DNA of 64,000 nt from Exiguobacterium acetylicum (GTDB taxonomy: Bacteria > Bacillota > Bacilli > Exiguobacteriales > Exiguobacteriaceae), in NCBI RefSeq assembly GCF_019890935.1, contig NZ_CP082334.1, positions 62,001-126,000 of the forward strand, read 5' to 3'. The notes under the pieces are model-generated. The model was not told the origin of the DNA. It was given only the letters and a program-made list of their open reading frames with translations, and searched no databases. The position numbers were made by a program, and so were the translations under genes. This document shows positions 8,351-16,792 of the stretch, in pieces (the first letter of the stretch is position 1; each line of letters opens with the position of its first letter).

Positions 8351-9444
8351 CTTTGCTCTATATTTTAGGAGATACATTGCTGTACGCCTGTTTTGCACTG
8401 TTGATCGGTCATTTCTCGTTACAGCTCATTCCTCCCACTTATCGACCTGATGTAGCGTTCCCGATAAGATGGATACGACTTCTCATCCTATTAATTCCTG
8501 TTTTCTTTTCATTGTCGGTCATACGTATCGTGCTTTATTTGCAAGAAGACATCGGACTGTGGTTGACTCTGCGGTCCGTTCTGCTCACATTCGAAGCTGG
8601 AAATGCCTTAATCTTGATGACAATCTGTTGCATATTACTTTTTCTGGTCGTCAGGAATACGTCACTCCATTCGGGACGCTTAAAGTTTGCCCTTTTTTTG
8701 TTGCTTGCCATGGTTGGTACACTCGCATGGTCCGGACACGCCTCCAGCATCACAGGTGCAGAAGGATTACTCGTACATACCGCTCATGCTTTGTCTGTCT
8801 TCATTTGGACTGGCGGTTTACTCGTATTAGGTTATTCCAACGCATCGAATCCCCGTTGGGACGACGTGTTGGAATGGTTCAGACCGCTCGTGACACTATG
8901 CTTTTTGATTATCCTCGGATCCGGCATCTATTTGATGTCCGTCGTCGTGAAAGTAGACGACTATCCGAATTCTTGGATTTTACCGTATGGTCAAGCCTTA
9001 CTATGGAAACATGTCTTAATTCTCCCTGTGCTGATCATCGGTTTCATGAATGGGAAATGGAGTTATGCCTCTTCCAAACAAACGCTTAAAGTCAAACAGA
9101 TGAGAATGCGCATGGAAGGTACACTGATTCTCTTCATCTTCGCAGCAACTGCGTTGCTCGGTCAGCAAGAGCCACCTCACTCCGTAGAGGATACACTCAA
9201 ATCAAGTGGGGCCGGACAGCTGTCTGCTTTCGTCTTCCCTAATCTACGCTTTGAATATTCAAACATCGAGTTTGAACCAGGAATGACATCCGTCTTGTTC
9301 CTAGTGATCGGTCTTCTTTTCGGGGGATTGGTAGTATTCCTTATTAGAAAAACGAATGAATCGATCAAAACACTTTTTTTAGGATTAGGAATGTCTGTTT
9401 CCTTATTTTTAGCTTTCTTGTATAGTATTTCTTTGACGTTTTGA
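8347..9444 (+). CDS. copD: CopD-type copper transport membrane protein, copy 1
   Basis: The product (365 aa) has eight or nine hydrophobic segments, with a CopD-like core: WSGHASSITGAEGLLVHTAHALSV gives the conserved His residues in membrane helices, then WTGGLL, LVTLCFLIILGSGIYL and LLWKHVLILPVL, all typical of the CopD/YcnJ family. It follows copC with an ATGA overlap and ends at a strong terminator (9508). CopD proteins are thought to move copper across the cytoplasmic membrane together with CopC. A close paralog lies at 28353-29450. Confidence 0.88.
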   Translation: MTLLYILGDTLLYACFALLIGHFSLQLIPPTYRPDVAFPIRWIRLLILLIPVFFSLSVIRIVLYLQEDIGLWLTLRSVLLTFEAGNALILMTICCILLFLVVRNTSLHSGRLKFALFLLLAMVGTLAWSGHASSITGAEGLLVHTAHALSVFIWTGGLLVLGYSNASNPRWDDVLEWFRPLVTLCFLIILGSGIYLMSVVVKVDDYPNSWILPYGQALLWKHVLILPVLIIGFMNGKWSYASSKQTLKVKQMRMRMEGTLILFIFAATALLGQQEPPHSVEDTLKSSGAGQLSAFVFPNLRFEYSNIEFEPGMTSVLFLVIGLLFGGLVVFLIRKTNESIKTLFLGLGMSVSLFLAFLYSISLTF

Positions 9445-9507
9445 TTAAAAAATTCACTTTAGTATCTTCTTGATCAAGAGTTTTAACGATATACAATCTT
9501 CCAGTCG

Positions 9508-9562
9508 TATAAAAAAGACAATGTCTCATTTCGAAAGTGAAATGAGACATTGTCTTTTTTAT
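9508..9562 (+). terminator. Bidirectional terminator between copD and bdbC
   Basis: TATAAAAAAGACAATGTCTC and its complement form a stem of about 24 bp around CATTTCGAAAGTGAAATG, A-rich on one side and T-rich on the other. It can stop transcription from copD and from the right. The inner TTTCGA motif resembles the hairpins at 23701 and 34.7-34.9 kb. Confidence 0.85.
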
Positions 9563-9716
9563 ATAATCGATTTTCTTTTCCTTATCCCGTCGATTCAATC
9601 AGGAATAAGCTATAAATTAAAAAAGAAACTTTTATGTTTTCCCTCCTTATGTTCTAGTCGTACTCATGACATGAAGAAAATCGCTAAATGAGATGAAGTG
9701 ACTCTCTCTTATTAAC

Positions 9717-10142
9717 TTAATTTTTTTTAAACGCTTGTCGAACTCCAATCATAATCAGCGTAATTAGCAAAAATGCTGTCAGGGCAAGGAAGGGAATCGT
9801 TATGAAACCTAACCAATTAATATATTGTACGTTGCAAGGGACACCTTGAAGACATGGCTTGACCTCAGCAAATCCTGGAATCTTTTGAACCATGTAGTGG
9901 TAGACAGAAATACTTCCCCCGATAAGGCTAAGTGGTAATACATATCGAACCACACCTGAATCATTATTGAATACGGCAATGCCCAGGATGATACTGAGCG
10001 GATACATGAAAATACGTTGTGACCAACAGAGCTCACAAGGTACGAATCCACGAATCTCACTAAAGTACAGGCTACCGAGTGTGGCAGCGAGTGCTATGAT
10101 CCACGCTATATACATACCATAACGTCGCACCTGTTCATTCAT
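9717..10142 (-). CDS. bdbC: DsbB/BdbC-type disulfide oxidoreductase
   Basis: The protein (141 aa) has four membrane helices, the catalytic pair CELC at about residues 36-39 (FVPCELCWSQR) and a second pair in the outer loop (KPCLQGVPCN). Both pairs are needed in DsbB-type enzymes to pass electrons from the thiol oxidase to quinone. It overlaps the end of the bdbD gene by eight bases, the usual bdbDC arrangement. The pair makes disulfides in secreted proteins; here it sits among metal genes, many of whose products are cysteine-rich. Confidence 0.92.
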   Translation of the reverse strand: MNEQVRRYGMYIAWIIALAATLGSLYFSEIRGFVPCELCWSQRIFMYPLSIILGIAVFNNDSGVVRYVLPLSLIGGSISVYHYMVQKIPGFAEVKPCLQGVPCNVQYINWLGFITIPFLALTAFLLITLIMIGVRQAFKKN

Positions 10143-10815
10143 CGGCCGTTACCTGTTCTTCAATCACACGGGAAATCGTATCGTAATCAAACGGGTCATC
10201 GAGTTTAATACCATTGATCACGATCGTAGGTGTCAACTCGACACCGTGTTCTTTCACGAGTGCATCGTCCTTCGACACTTCATCAAGGATGTCCGCATTA
10301 TTTCTTAAATCAGATGTGAGTTGTTCTTGATTAATGTCTGGTACTGATTTTGCAGCGATTCTTAACAGGGATTCTTCAGTCACCCATGGGTCATCATGCT
10401 GTTCGACTCTCGGTTGTGCATCATAAATCGCCTTATGGAATGTCCAAAATGCCTTCTTGTCTTGGCGATAAACAGATTCCGATGCCTTAGCGGCCAAAAT
10501 CGATTCTTCCCCATGGAATAAAACATTGATATAGCTGAACTGTACCTTACCAGTGTCAATAAACTCCTTTTTCAACTTCGGATAAACCGTTTCCCCCCAT
10601 TGTTTACAAGACGGACATTTATAATCTCCGAACTCGACGATTGAAACAGGTGCAGCGTTTTCTCCTTGTGTCGGTTGACCTTCTATTTTTACCGTATCAT
10701 TTAGGACTGTACTCTTTTTTTCTTGAACAGCATTGTTCTTGATCAAAAACATTGAAATAACTATTAAAAACACGATCAGCAACGTTACAACAACTAAAAC
10801 CTTCTTTTGTTTCAT
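10135..10815 (-). CDS. bdbD: DsbA/BdbD-type thiol-disulfide oxidoreductase
   Basis: I start at MKQKKVLVVVT (226 aa), preceded by GGGAGGG; the in-frame GTG seven codons upstream sits inside that site. One N-terminal membrane helix (LVVVTLLIVFLIVISMFLI) anchors the protein outside. The thioredoxin-like part begins near residue 45 with FGDYKCPSCKQWGE, giving the CPSC active site at about residues 66-69, an inserted helical domain and the cis-Pro loop VELTPTIVING. This matches BdbD/DsbA of Gram-positive bacteria. It is cotranscribed with bdbC. Confidence 0.92.
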   Translation of the reverse strand: MKQKKVLVVVTLLIVFLIVISMFLIKNNAVQEKKSTVLNDTVKIEGQPTQGENAAPVSIVEFGDYKCPSCKQWGETVYPKLKKEFIDTGKVQFSYINVLFHGEESILAAKASESVYRQDKKAFWTFHKAIYDAQPRVEQHDDPWVTEESLLRIAAKSVPDINQEQLTSDLRNNADILDEVSKDDALVKEHGVELTPTIVINGIKLDDPFDYDTISRVIEEQVTADE

Positions 10816-10912
10816 AACATGATTCGACCCTCCCACTTTCTGAAGTTAATCAGAAAAGGGAAAGGTCAACACCTCCTTCTATTCGATTAAAGTATTTTAC
10901 AACGTTCATTTA

Positions 10913-11824
10913 TCAATGAGCGTGGCTCTCATGTGCCGCATGCGAGCATTCATCGATACCTGTACACTCGATTTGAATCGTAAGATCTTGTAAATCAAAC
11001 TGGTCATGAATCAACGTACGGGCCTGTCTAAGTACACCCTTTCGTGCTTCATCCGATTTAACTACTAAATGGCAACTTAGTACATGATAATCAGATGTGA
11101 TGGACCATAGACGAAAGTCATGTACTTCTTCCACTTCTTCAATGGCAAGTAGCGCACTTTTGATTTCACTGGCGTTTAAATTGAATGGGACACCTTCCAT
11201 CAAAATATGCCATGAATCCTTTGTTACACGCAAACCACTGATAAATACAAGAATCGCGACTACTAAGCTCGCAATCGGATCGGCTATCGTCCAACCGAAG
11301 AATATTATCAGCACTGCCGCAATAATGGCACCGATTGAGCCAAGCAGATCTCCGATCACATGTAAAAAGGCACTTCTGACGTTCAAATTTTCGTCTTTGT
11401 CCGCCCGCATGAGGATGAATGCGACAACAATATTAACTAGTAAGCCGATAGTTGAAATGATCAGCATACCTGAGCTTAAAACTACAGGAGGTTCAAGCAG
11501 ACGTCGATATGCTTCGTAGAAGATATAGAGTGCAATAGCAATCAGGGTGATTCCGTTCAAGAAGGCCGCTAAAATTTCAAAACGCTTGTATCCGAATGTC
11601 TTGTGATCCGTAGCCTTTCGTTGTCCAAACATTAATGCTGTTAAACTAAGCCCAAGTGCAGCAGCATCACTTAGCATATGCCCAGCATCTGAAAGTAACG
11701 CTAGACTATTGGTCCAAATCCCTCCAATAACTTCAATAATCATAAATAAAAAGATTAGCATGAAAGACCACTTCAGTGCCTTTATATTTATGTTGTTATG
11801 ACTATGACTATGGTCGTGCGCCAA
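10913..11824 (-). CDS. czcD: CDF family divalent cation exporter (CzcD/ZitB-like)
   Basis: The 303-residue protein starts at TTG with GGAGGAG seven bases ahead. It begins with a His-rich tail (AHDHSHSHNN), has six membrane helices, and shows the two conserved metal sites LLSDAGHMLSDAAALG (helix 2, HxxxD) and HVIGDLLGSIGAIIAA (helix 5, HxxxD), ending in a cytoplasmic ferredoxin-like domain with further His (HAAHESHAH). This fits proton-driven Zn, Cd or Co export. A 38-bp near-perfect palindrome of the CadC operator type covers its promoter, so an ArsR-family repressor such as the CadC at 24619 probably controls it. Confidence 0.93.
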   Translation of the reverse strand: MAHDHSHSHNNINIKALKWSFMLIFLFMIIEVIGGIWTNSLALLSDAGHMLSDAAALGLSLTALMFGQRKATDHKTFGYKRFEILAAFLNGITLIAIALYIFYEAYRRLLEPPVVLSSGMLIISTIGLLVNIVVAFILMRADKDENLNVRSAFLHVIGDLLGSIGAIIAAVLIIFFGWTIADPIASLVVAILVFISGLRVTKDSWHILMEGVPFNLNASEIKSALLAIEEVEEVHDFRLWSITSDYHVLSCHLVVKSDEARKGVLRQARTLIHDQFDLQDLTIQIECTGIDECSHAAHESHAH

Positions 11825-11873
11825 CAGAATCTCCTCCTTTAAATTTTAATTTCTAAGATAAATATAGCACAAT

Positions 11874-11911
11874 GGGTACTATATTCAAATGAACATTTGA
11901 ATATAGTACCC
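11874..11911 (-). promoter_or_regulatory. CadC-type operator over the czcD promoter
   Basis: A 38-bp palindrome, perfect except for the central AA, contains TTCAAATGAACATTTGAA, the same layout as the cadC operators at 24.5 kb. On the minus strand TTGAAT (11888-11883) could be the -35 and TATATT (11866-11861) the -10 with 16 bp spacing, so the repressor would block the -35. Confidence 0.75.
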
Positions 11912-12079
11912 TCGAATTTTGTTGCTGTCTAAAATAATCTTTGGAGTGACAACATGGTCGGAGAACTAGCACGTACTACTTTATTGGCTTTAAAGAAGCA
12001 TTCGTTATTATTTTTTATACGTTCATCCGATTCGATTTACGAAGATTTGAAAATACGAACTGAAACGTACAAAAAATTA

Positions 12080-12265
12080 GAAGGGTCACGGACGAACGGA
12101 GGCAGACCTCAAAAAAACGGACAGCGTATCAGGACGCTGGCTTACTGTGTTCGCAATCGAAAAGCTTTTTTGAGAGGAGAAAGACTAGGAGCAATCTAAA
12201 AGTCGGCTTACAGTCCCTTCCATCACACTGAACGTTACAGCTCTGTTTTATGTTCTCTATATGGA
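12080..12265. repeat. Degraded trace of the radC leader repeat
   Basis: Patches match the 1-395 repeat in the same order: CAAAAAAACGGACAGCG, CGAAAAGCTTTTTT, and near the end ACAGCTCTGTTTTATG. The match is broken by many changes and no radC follows. An 81-residue open frame over this stretch (from 11954) is not convincing as a gene. Confidence 0.5.
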
Positions 12266-12292
12266 CATAATCATATATTCTAATAAAATTAA

Positions 12293-12342
12293 AATCGCGT
12301 GTAAAAAGTCTTCGAATACTCATAGACTTTTTACACGCGATT
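12293..12342 (-). terminator. Terminator after copB
   Basis: AATCGCGTGTAAAAAGTCT and its exact complement form a 19-bp stem with a 12-base loop, followed on the minus strand by TTAATTTTATTA. It lies 50 bases after the copper ATPase stop. Confidence 0.85.
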
Positions 12343-12391
12343 AAATCCAGTGCTTGGCTACTAATAAGTTCTGAAATCACTTCAAATGATT

Positions 12392-14398
12392 TCATATTTT
12401 TAACGTTCTAGCATTTACAGCAACAATGACGGTGCTAAGACTCATTAGTACTGCCCCAATGGCTGGGGATAAGATCACACCATAGGGAGCTAGAACGCCG
12501 GCTGCTAGTGGTATTGTTATAATATTATAACCAGCTGCCCACCATAGGTTTTGAATCATTTTGTTATAAGTGCTTCGGGAAAGTTCAAGGATAGAGAGAA
12601 CATCTTTCGGATTACTTCTGACCAGTACGATATCAGCGGTTTCGACTGCCACGTCGGTTCCACTACCAATCGCAATCCCTACGTCAGCTTGTGCCAGTGC
12701 GGGTGCATCATTAATGCCATCACCCACCATGGCTACTTTCCTACCTTCCAATTGAATGTTCTTTACTTGTCTTGATTTATCATCAGGTAAAACTTCTGCA
12801 TGAACTTCGTCAATACCCAACTGTTTGGCAACCCAATGTGCAACCTTTTTATTGTCACCAGTGAGCATGATTGAATTTATGCCTTTATTTTTAAGAGCAG
12901 TCACAGTCTCTTTCGCTTCTTCTCTTACTAAATCAGCAAGTGCAATCATTCCTAGTAATTGCTTGTTTTTCAATACAAATATGACAGTCTTTCCTTCTTC
13001 AGATAATTTTTCAAAAGCGAGCTCATCAACCGTTATTTTTTCTTGACGAATATATCGAGGACTCACTACACGAATTAACGTACCCTCTACTTTCCCTTCC
13101 AATCCGACTCCTGTAATAGACATAAAATCTTCAATCGATGGAAGTGATAGTTGTAGCTCTTCTGCTCTTTTTACTACACCTTTAGCAAGAGGATGTTGTG
13201 ATGAACGTTCGACTCCCGCTGCTAGACGAAGTAGTTCGTTTGAGGAAATTTCATCAACCGGCATCAAATCCGTCACACCAAAATTACCTTGCGTCAAAGT
13301 ACCTGTCTTATCAAAAATAATGGCGTCTAATTTCCGTGCCTCTTCAAACTGCGTCCTATTTCGAATCAATAAACCTTTCTTAGCAGACAGCGCCGTCGAG
13401 ACAGAGACGACCAATGGCGCTGCAAGTCCTAGTGCATGGGGACACGAAATAACCATGACAGTCACCATACGTTCGATAGCAATGCTGAGCGGATATCCTA
13501 ATGCAAGCCAAATGATAAATGTCAACACACCGGCAAAAACAGCGACATAGAAGAGAATTTTTGCTGCACGATTCGCTAAATTTTGTGTTTTAGATTTAGA
13601 TGCCTGCGCTTCGCTGACTAATTCGATCACTTTCGATAAATACGTGCCTTCACCTGTATTTTTCGTTTCAACAGTCAAGCTTCCTTCTTGATTAATGGAG
13701 CCAGCAATTACGTTGTCGTCCATTTTCTTTTCGATGGGAAGAGATTCACCTGTCAGCATCGATTCATCAACTGTTGTTGCTCCTTTTATTATCTTACCGT
13801 CAACTGGAACTTGCTCCCCAGGTTTGATCAGAATCACGTCACCAGTCTGTAATTCCGACACCGCAATATCTTCTATTTTTTCATCATCAATTCGATGTGC
13901 AATACTGGGTAACAATTTGACTAATTCTTGTAGCGCGTTAGACGCGCCCATGATTGACTTCATTTCAATCCAATGTCCTAAAAGCATAATATCTATGAGC
14001 GTTGCTAACTCCCAGAAAAAGTCATGTCCCTCTCCTAGACCTAAGATGATGCCCACACTATAAAAGTATGCAACACTAATCGCTAAAGCGATCAACATCA
14101 TCATCCCCGGATTTTTTTGTTTCATTTCGTCTAAGCTACCTTTTAAGAACGGCCATCCACCGTAGAAGTAGACAATTGTGGATAGCAAAAGCAAAACAAC
14201 GTCGTCATATGGAAAGCTAATGTTGATACCCGACCATTCTTGAATCATTTTGGAAAGTAGCAGGATTGGAATGGTCAACATTAACGATACGAGAAATCTT
14301 TTCTTGAAGTCTCCGATCATTCCTTCATGTTCATGATGTGAAGCACTCATTTGTTGGTCTTCATGATGAGTATGTTCGTGATGGATATGGTGATCCAT
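12392..14398 (-). CDS. copB: CopB-type copper-exporting P1B ATPase (CPH motif)
   Basis: The protein (668 aa) starts with a His-rich tail (HHIHHEHTHHED) instead of HMA domains. It has eight membrane helices, the actuator loop LTGES, the metal motif CPH in VMVISCPHALGLAAP (about residue 320), the phosphorylation site DKTGTLTQ and the hinge MVGDGINDAPALAQADVG. CPH instead of CPC marks the CopB subgroup of copper pumps, which export Cu(I) or Cu(II). A GGAGG site precedes the ATG. A palindrome at 14420 lies in the promoter and a dead csoR lies just upstream on the other strand. Reading frame is intact. Confidence 0.93.
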   Translation of the reverse strand: MDHHIHHEHTHHEDQQMSASHHEHEGMIGDFKKRFLVSLMLTIPILLLSKMIQEWSGINISFPYDDVVLLLLSTIVYFYGGWPFLKGSLDEMKQKNPGMMMLIALAISVAYFYSVGIILGLGEGHDFFWELATLIDIMLLGHWIEMKSIMGASNALQELVKLLPSIAHRIDDEKIEDIAVSELQTGDVILIKPGEQVPVDGKIIKGATTVDESMLTGESLPIEKKMDDNVIAGSINQEGSLTVETKNTGEGTYLSKVIELVSEAQASKSKTQNLANRAAKILFYVAVFAGVLTFIIWLALGYPLSIAIERMVTVMVISCPHALGLAAPLVVSVSTALSAKKGLLIRNRTQFEEARKLDAIIFDKTGTLTQGNFGVTDLMPVDEISSNELLRLAAGVERSSQHPLAKGVVKRAEELQLSLPSIEDFMSITGVGLEGKVEGTLIRVVSPRYIRQEKITVDELAFEKLSEEGKTVIFVLKNKQLLGMIALADLVREEAKETVTALKNKGINSIMLTGDNKKVAHWVAKQLGIDEVHAEVLPDDKSRQVKNIQLEGRKVAMVGDGINDAPALAQADVGIAIGSGTDVAVETADIVLVRSNPKDVLSILELSRSTYNKMIQNLWWAAGYNIITIPLAAGVLAPYGVILSPAIGAVLMSLSTVIVAVNARTLKI

Positions 14399-14419
14399 AA
14401 GAAAACCTCCTTTTACGTA

Positions 14420-14444
14420 CTATATACCTGTATGGTGTATATAG
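14420..14444 (-). promoter_or_regulatory. Candidate copper-repressor operator before copB
   Basis: CTATATACC and TGTATATAG flank a 7-bp centre; 8 of 9 positions pair. The TATACC...GGTGTATA core resembles CsoR or related copper-repressor sites. It lies 22 bases before the copB start, close to the expected promoter. Confidence 0.5.
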
Positions 14445-14607
14445 AGAGATCATGACTATATAGAGCTACATCTCGTTTTTACTTCCAGTTAAACTTATAT
14501 ATATAAATATAAAATGTATTTTGACACACTAAAAAATAAAAATTATCATACAAGTATAGGATATATTTTAAAAAATGAGACCATTTGTTTGAATAGGACT
14601 ATTTAGC

Positions 14608-14780
14608 GCCAAAATCACAAGTACTGAAACTTTAAAAAGAATTAAAGGACAAGTTCGAGGTAGACATCAAATGATTGATGACAATTCATGAATTAACTGA
14701 ACTAATGAAGACTATGGTCAAATGAACGAATAGGTACTATCGTGAACAGACAAATGAGCTAATACAAAAAACGCAATTAA
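14608..14780 (+). pseudogene. CsoR/RcnR-family repressor relic
   Basis: From 14623 one frame reads TETLKRIKGQVRG then RHQMIDDNS and a stop (TGA at 14689). LKRIKGQVRGI..MI is the signature of the first helix of CsoR-type copper repressors. Downstream, other frames give ELTELMKTMVK, like the family's C-terminal helix. The Cys and His ligands of the middle part are gone and there is no start codon. The relic stands between copB and a PCYCGC lipoprotein, where a working csoR would be expected. Confidence 0.65.
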
Positions 14781-14830
14781 AAAGCTTTGTTTTATGCACC
14801 TACAAAATTATCTCTAAGGAGAATCCAATC

Positions 14831-15334
14831 GTGAAACTTAACATACTCTTAAAAAGCGTAAGTCTTATTAGCCTATCCCTGATTGCGGTCGGCTGTGCTC
14901 AATCCCCGATGAAGTCTTCTACTCCCAATCATTCAAAGGAGGTAGATCATGCGAAACATATGAGCGGTGACAAGATTGAAGAAACATCATCATCGTTGAT
15001 ACTTCCTACGTTTTTAAAAACTCAACCTGAAGATGTACGAAATGTTTATCAAGCTGTAGGGAAAAATCGTAAACTACTAGAGAAAATACCTTGCTATTGC
15101 GGTTGCGGTGAAACAGTCAATCATAAAAATAATTATGATTGCTTTATAGAAGAAAACGCGACGAATGGATCGGTGAAATGGACAAGTCACGGAACGACAT
15201 GCAGCACCTGTCTCGAGATTGCTGTAAAGTCTATTTTGAAGCAACGGGACGGAGAATCGGTTAAAGATATTCGTTCTGCAATCGATTCTTCATATAAAGA
15301 TGGATACTCGAAGCCGACACCGACTCCCTTATGA
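14831..15334 (+). CDS. PCYCGC-motif lipoprotein
   Basis: The 167-residue product starts at GTG, nine bases after AAGGAG, and has a lipoprotein signal (LIAVGCAQS, Cys22). The mature part is polar with several His and Met near the N-terminus, then IPCYCGCGETVNHKN around residues 92-106 and a further cysteine group C-x2-C (TTCSTC) at about 128-131. The PCYCGC family is found in Bacillales near copper genes; its role is not established, but the cysteines suggest metal binding at the cell surface. It sits among copB, Csp and multicopper oxidase genes, which supports a copper role. Confidence 0.85.
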   Translation: MKLNILLKSVSLISLSLIAVGCAQSPMKSSTPNHSKEVDHAKHMSGDKIEETSSSLILPTFLKTQPEDVRNVYQAVGKNRKLLEKIPCYCGCGETVNHKNNYDCFIEENATNGSVKWTSHGTTCSTCLEIAVKSILKQRDGESVKDIRSAIDSSYKDGYSKPTPTPL

Positions 15335-15340
15335 TTTTTA

Positions 15341-15375
15341 TGATGACACTTTTGCTCCTATAGCAAGAGTGTCAT
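15341..15375. terminator. Shared terminator between convergent genes
   Basis: ATGACACT-TTTGCT and AGCAAGAGTGTCAT form a stem of about 13 bp between the lipoprotein stop and the end of the response regulator on the other strand. Confidence 0.75.
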
Positions 15376-16052
15376 TTCGTTTCATCCTCACTCCAACGAT
15401 ATCCTCTCCCCCAAATTGTTTTCAGATGCCTATCGATCGGGTAATCTAACTCTCTTAACTTTTCTCTAATCATCTTAATATGAGAATCAACTGTCCTCGG
15501 ATCCGATTCTGACGTATAAGACCAAACGAATTCATAAAGCTCTAGTCTGTTGAACAGCCTTCCAGGATGTTGAAGGAATAGTCGCAGTAATGCATGTGCT
15601 TTTGGTGTAAAGTCAATCGACTTGCCATCTAGTAAAATTAAATTGTTGCTCTCATCGAACGTAAGTCCGTGGTAGATAACGGGTTCTTTTGCTTTCCTTC
15701 TCATGACAGACCGAACTCTTGCTAAAAGTACGTCCCCGTTAAACGGCTTTGTGACATAATCTGTAGCTCCAGCATCTAGTCCTTTGACGATGGATTCAGC
15801 ATCATTTAGAGCCGTTATCATGATGATAGGGACTTCCGGGTGAGAATCCGTTATTTTCTTACATACTTCGAATCCATCGTACATTGGCATCATTACATCC
15901 AATAAAATCAAATCGAAGGTTTCTTTTTTCACTTTCTCTAAAGCTTCGATCCCATCATTCGCCATACTACATTCATATCCTATTGGTTCTAGATAGAGTC
16001 TTAATAATTGCCTCATTCTTATTTCATCATCAACAATTAATATTTTATCCAT
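15372..16052 (-). CDS. OmpR/PhoB family response regulator, no kinase beside it
   Basis: I start at MDKILIVDDEIRMRQ (226 aa); AGAGGTGG lies eight bases upstream. The receiver domain (1-120) has the acidic pair DD at residues 8-9, the phosphoacceptor Asp in LILLDVMMPMYDG (about 52) and the Lys in YVTKPF. A winged-helix DNA-binding domain follows (about 130-224), ending RTVDSHIKMIREKLRELD and WGRGYRW. No histidine kinase lies next to it, although a complete regulator-kinase pair lies at 19.1-21.1 kb. It may have lost its kinase or share that one. The location points to copper or envelope stress control. Confidence 0.9.
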   Translation of the reverse strand: MDKILIVDDEIRMRQLLRLYLEPIGYECSMANDGIEALEKVKKETFDLILLDVMMPMYDGFEVCKKITDSHPEVPIIMITALNDAESIVKGLDAGATDYVTKPFNGDVLLARVRSVMRRKAKEPVIYHGLTFDESNNLILLDGKSIDFTPKAHALLRLFLQHPGRLFNRLELYEFVWSYTSESDPRTVDSHIKMIREKLRELDYPIDRHLKTIWGRGYRWSEDETK

Positions 16053-16172
16053 CCTAGTCACCACCTCTTACATTAAAATTTTTTAATAATAAATGATTGT
16101 TAGTCTATTTCCTCATAAATTTCACGAACTTTCTATATAATCAATTCAACCTATAGAATGGAGTTGATTTTC

Positions 16173-16274
16173 ATGAAAGTGTTTATGAAGAGTTTGATCG
16201 TTATCCTCTATGTATCCTTATTTTCTCTCACCATACTACTGGTCTATAAGGGTTATGAACTTTTTCATAACTAA
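16173..16274 (+). CDS. 33-aa single-helix membrane peptide
   Basis: The frame reads MKVFMKSLIVILYVSLFSLT and then ILLVYKGYELFHN. A GGAG lies nine bases before the ATG and TATATAAT-type promoter bases lie near 16134. The peptide is one hydrophobic helix with positive residues on both sides. It is divergent from the response regulator and could be a small membrane regulator or part of a toxin family. I do not recognise a family. Confidence 0.5.
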   Translation: MKVFMKSLIVILYVSLFSLTILLVYKGYELFHN

Positions 16275-16294
16275 GTATCTTAGTGCTTATAAAT

Positions 16295-16360
16295 AATGAA
16301 AGAGCATCAGCTTTTTAGCTCATACCTTTTTCGGCATGGCGACATAGATGCTCCTTCATT
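16295..16360. terminator. Hairpin after the 33-aa ORF and after csp
   Basis: AATGAAAGAGCATC (16295-16308) and GATGCTCCTTCATT (16347-16360) pair at 13 of 14 positions around a 38-base loop, with A-rich and T-rich flanks. It lies between two convergent genes. Confidence 0.55.
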
Positions 16361-16374
16361 TTTAACACTTCGCT

Positions 16375-16701
16375 TTAAGCAATTAATTTACGACAGACTT
16401 TTGCACATTCATTACAGGCCTCAGCGCACTTTTTACAATGATCATGATCATGTTTCGAACATTCGTCGGCACATCTTTCACAAATTTCAACACAGCTTCT
16501 TGCAAGAACATCAATATTGCTGCTGTTTCGAGAAATAGCTTGTACTAAAAGACTACAAATTTCAGAACAATCTCTGTCTAGACGTATACACTCTGCCATC
16601 GAAGAAACATGATGTTCACTCAAACACGCATCAAAGCATTCATTACAAGTCACTATACAGTTGTGTAGGGCACCTAAGATTTCTTGTTGTCCAGTATTCA
16701 T
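16375..16701 (-). CDS. Four-helix-bundle copper-binding protein (Csp3/DUF326-like)
   Basis: The 108-residue product has about 14 cysteines spaced as CxxxC or CxxC along four predicted helices: CIVTCNECFDAC, CIRLDRDCSEIC, CVEICERCADEC and CKKCAEACNECAKVC. This is the pattern of cytosolic copper-storage proteins, in which thiols line the core of the bundle and hold many Cu(I). There is no signal peptide, so it would act in the cytosol. It lies next to the multicopper oxidase gene on the same strand with about 90 bases between them. Confidence 0.9.
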   Translation of the reverse strand: MNTGQQEILGALHNCIVTCNECFDACLSEHHVSSMAECIRLDRDCSEICSLLVQAISRNSSNIDVLARSCVEICERCADECSKHDHDHCKKCAEACNECAKVCRKLIA

Positions 16702-16792
16702 TCTAAAATACCTCCATTTTCCGTCTTTTTTGACTTACACAAAGCCTATTTCCTTAGTTTGTGAAAAAAAGATGAAAACATTCACCTATTTT

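Noticed and set aside
11954-12199. 81-codon plus-strand frame after the czcD promoter
   Set aside because: It has no ribosome site and runs through the degraded radC leader repeat, which is noncoding in its other copies.
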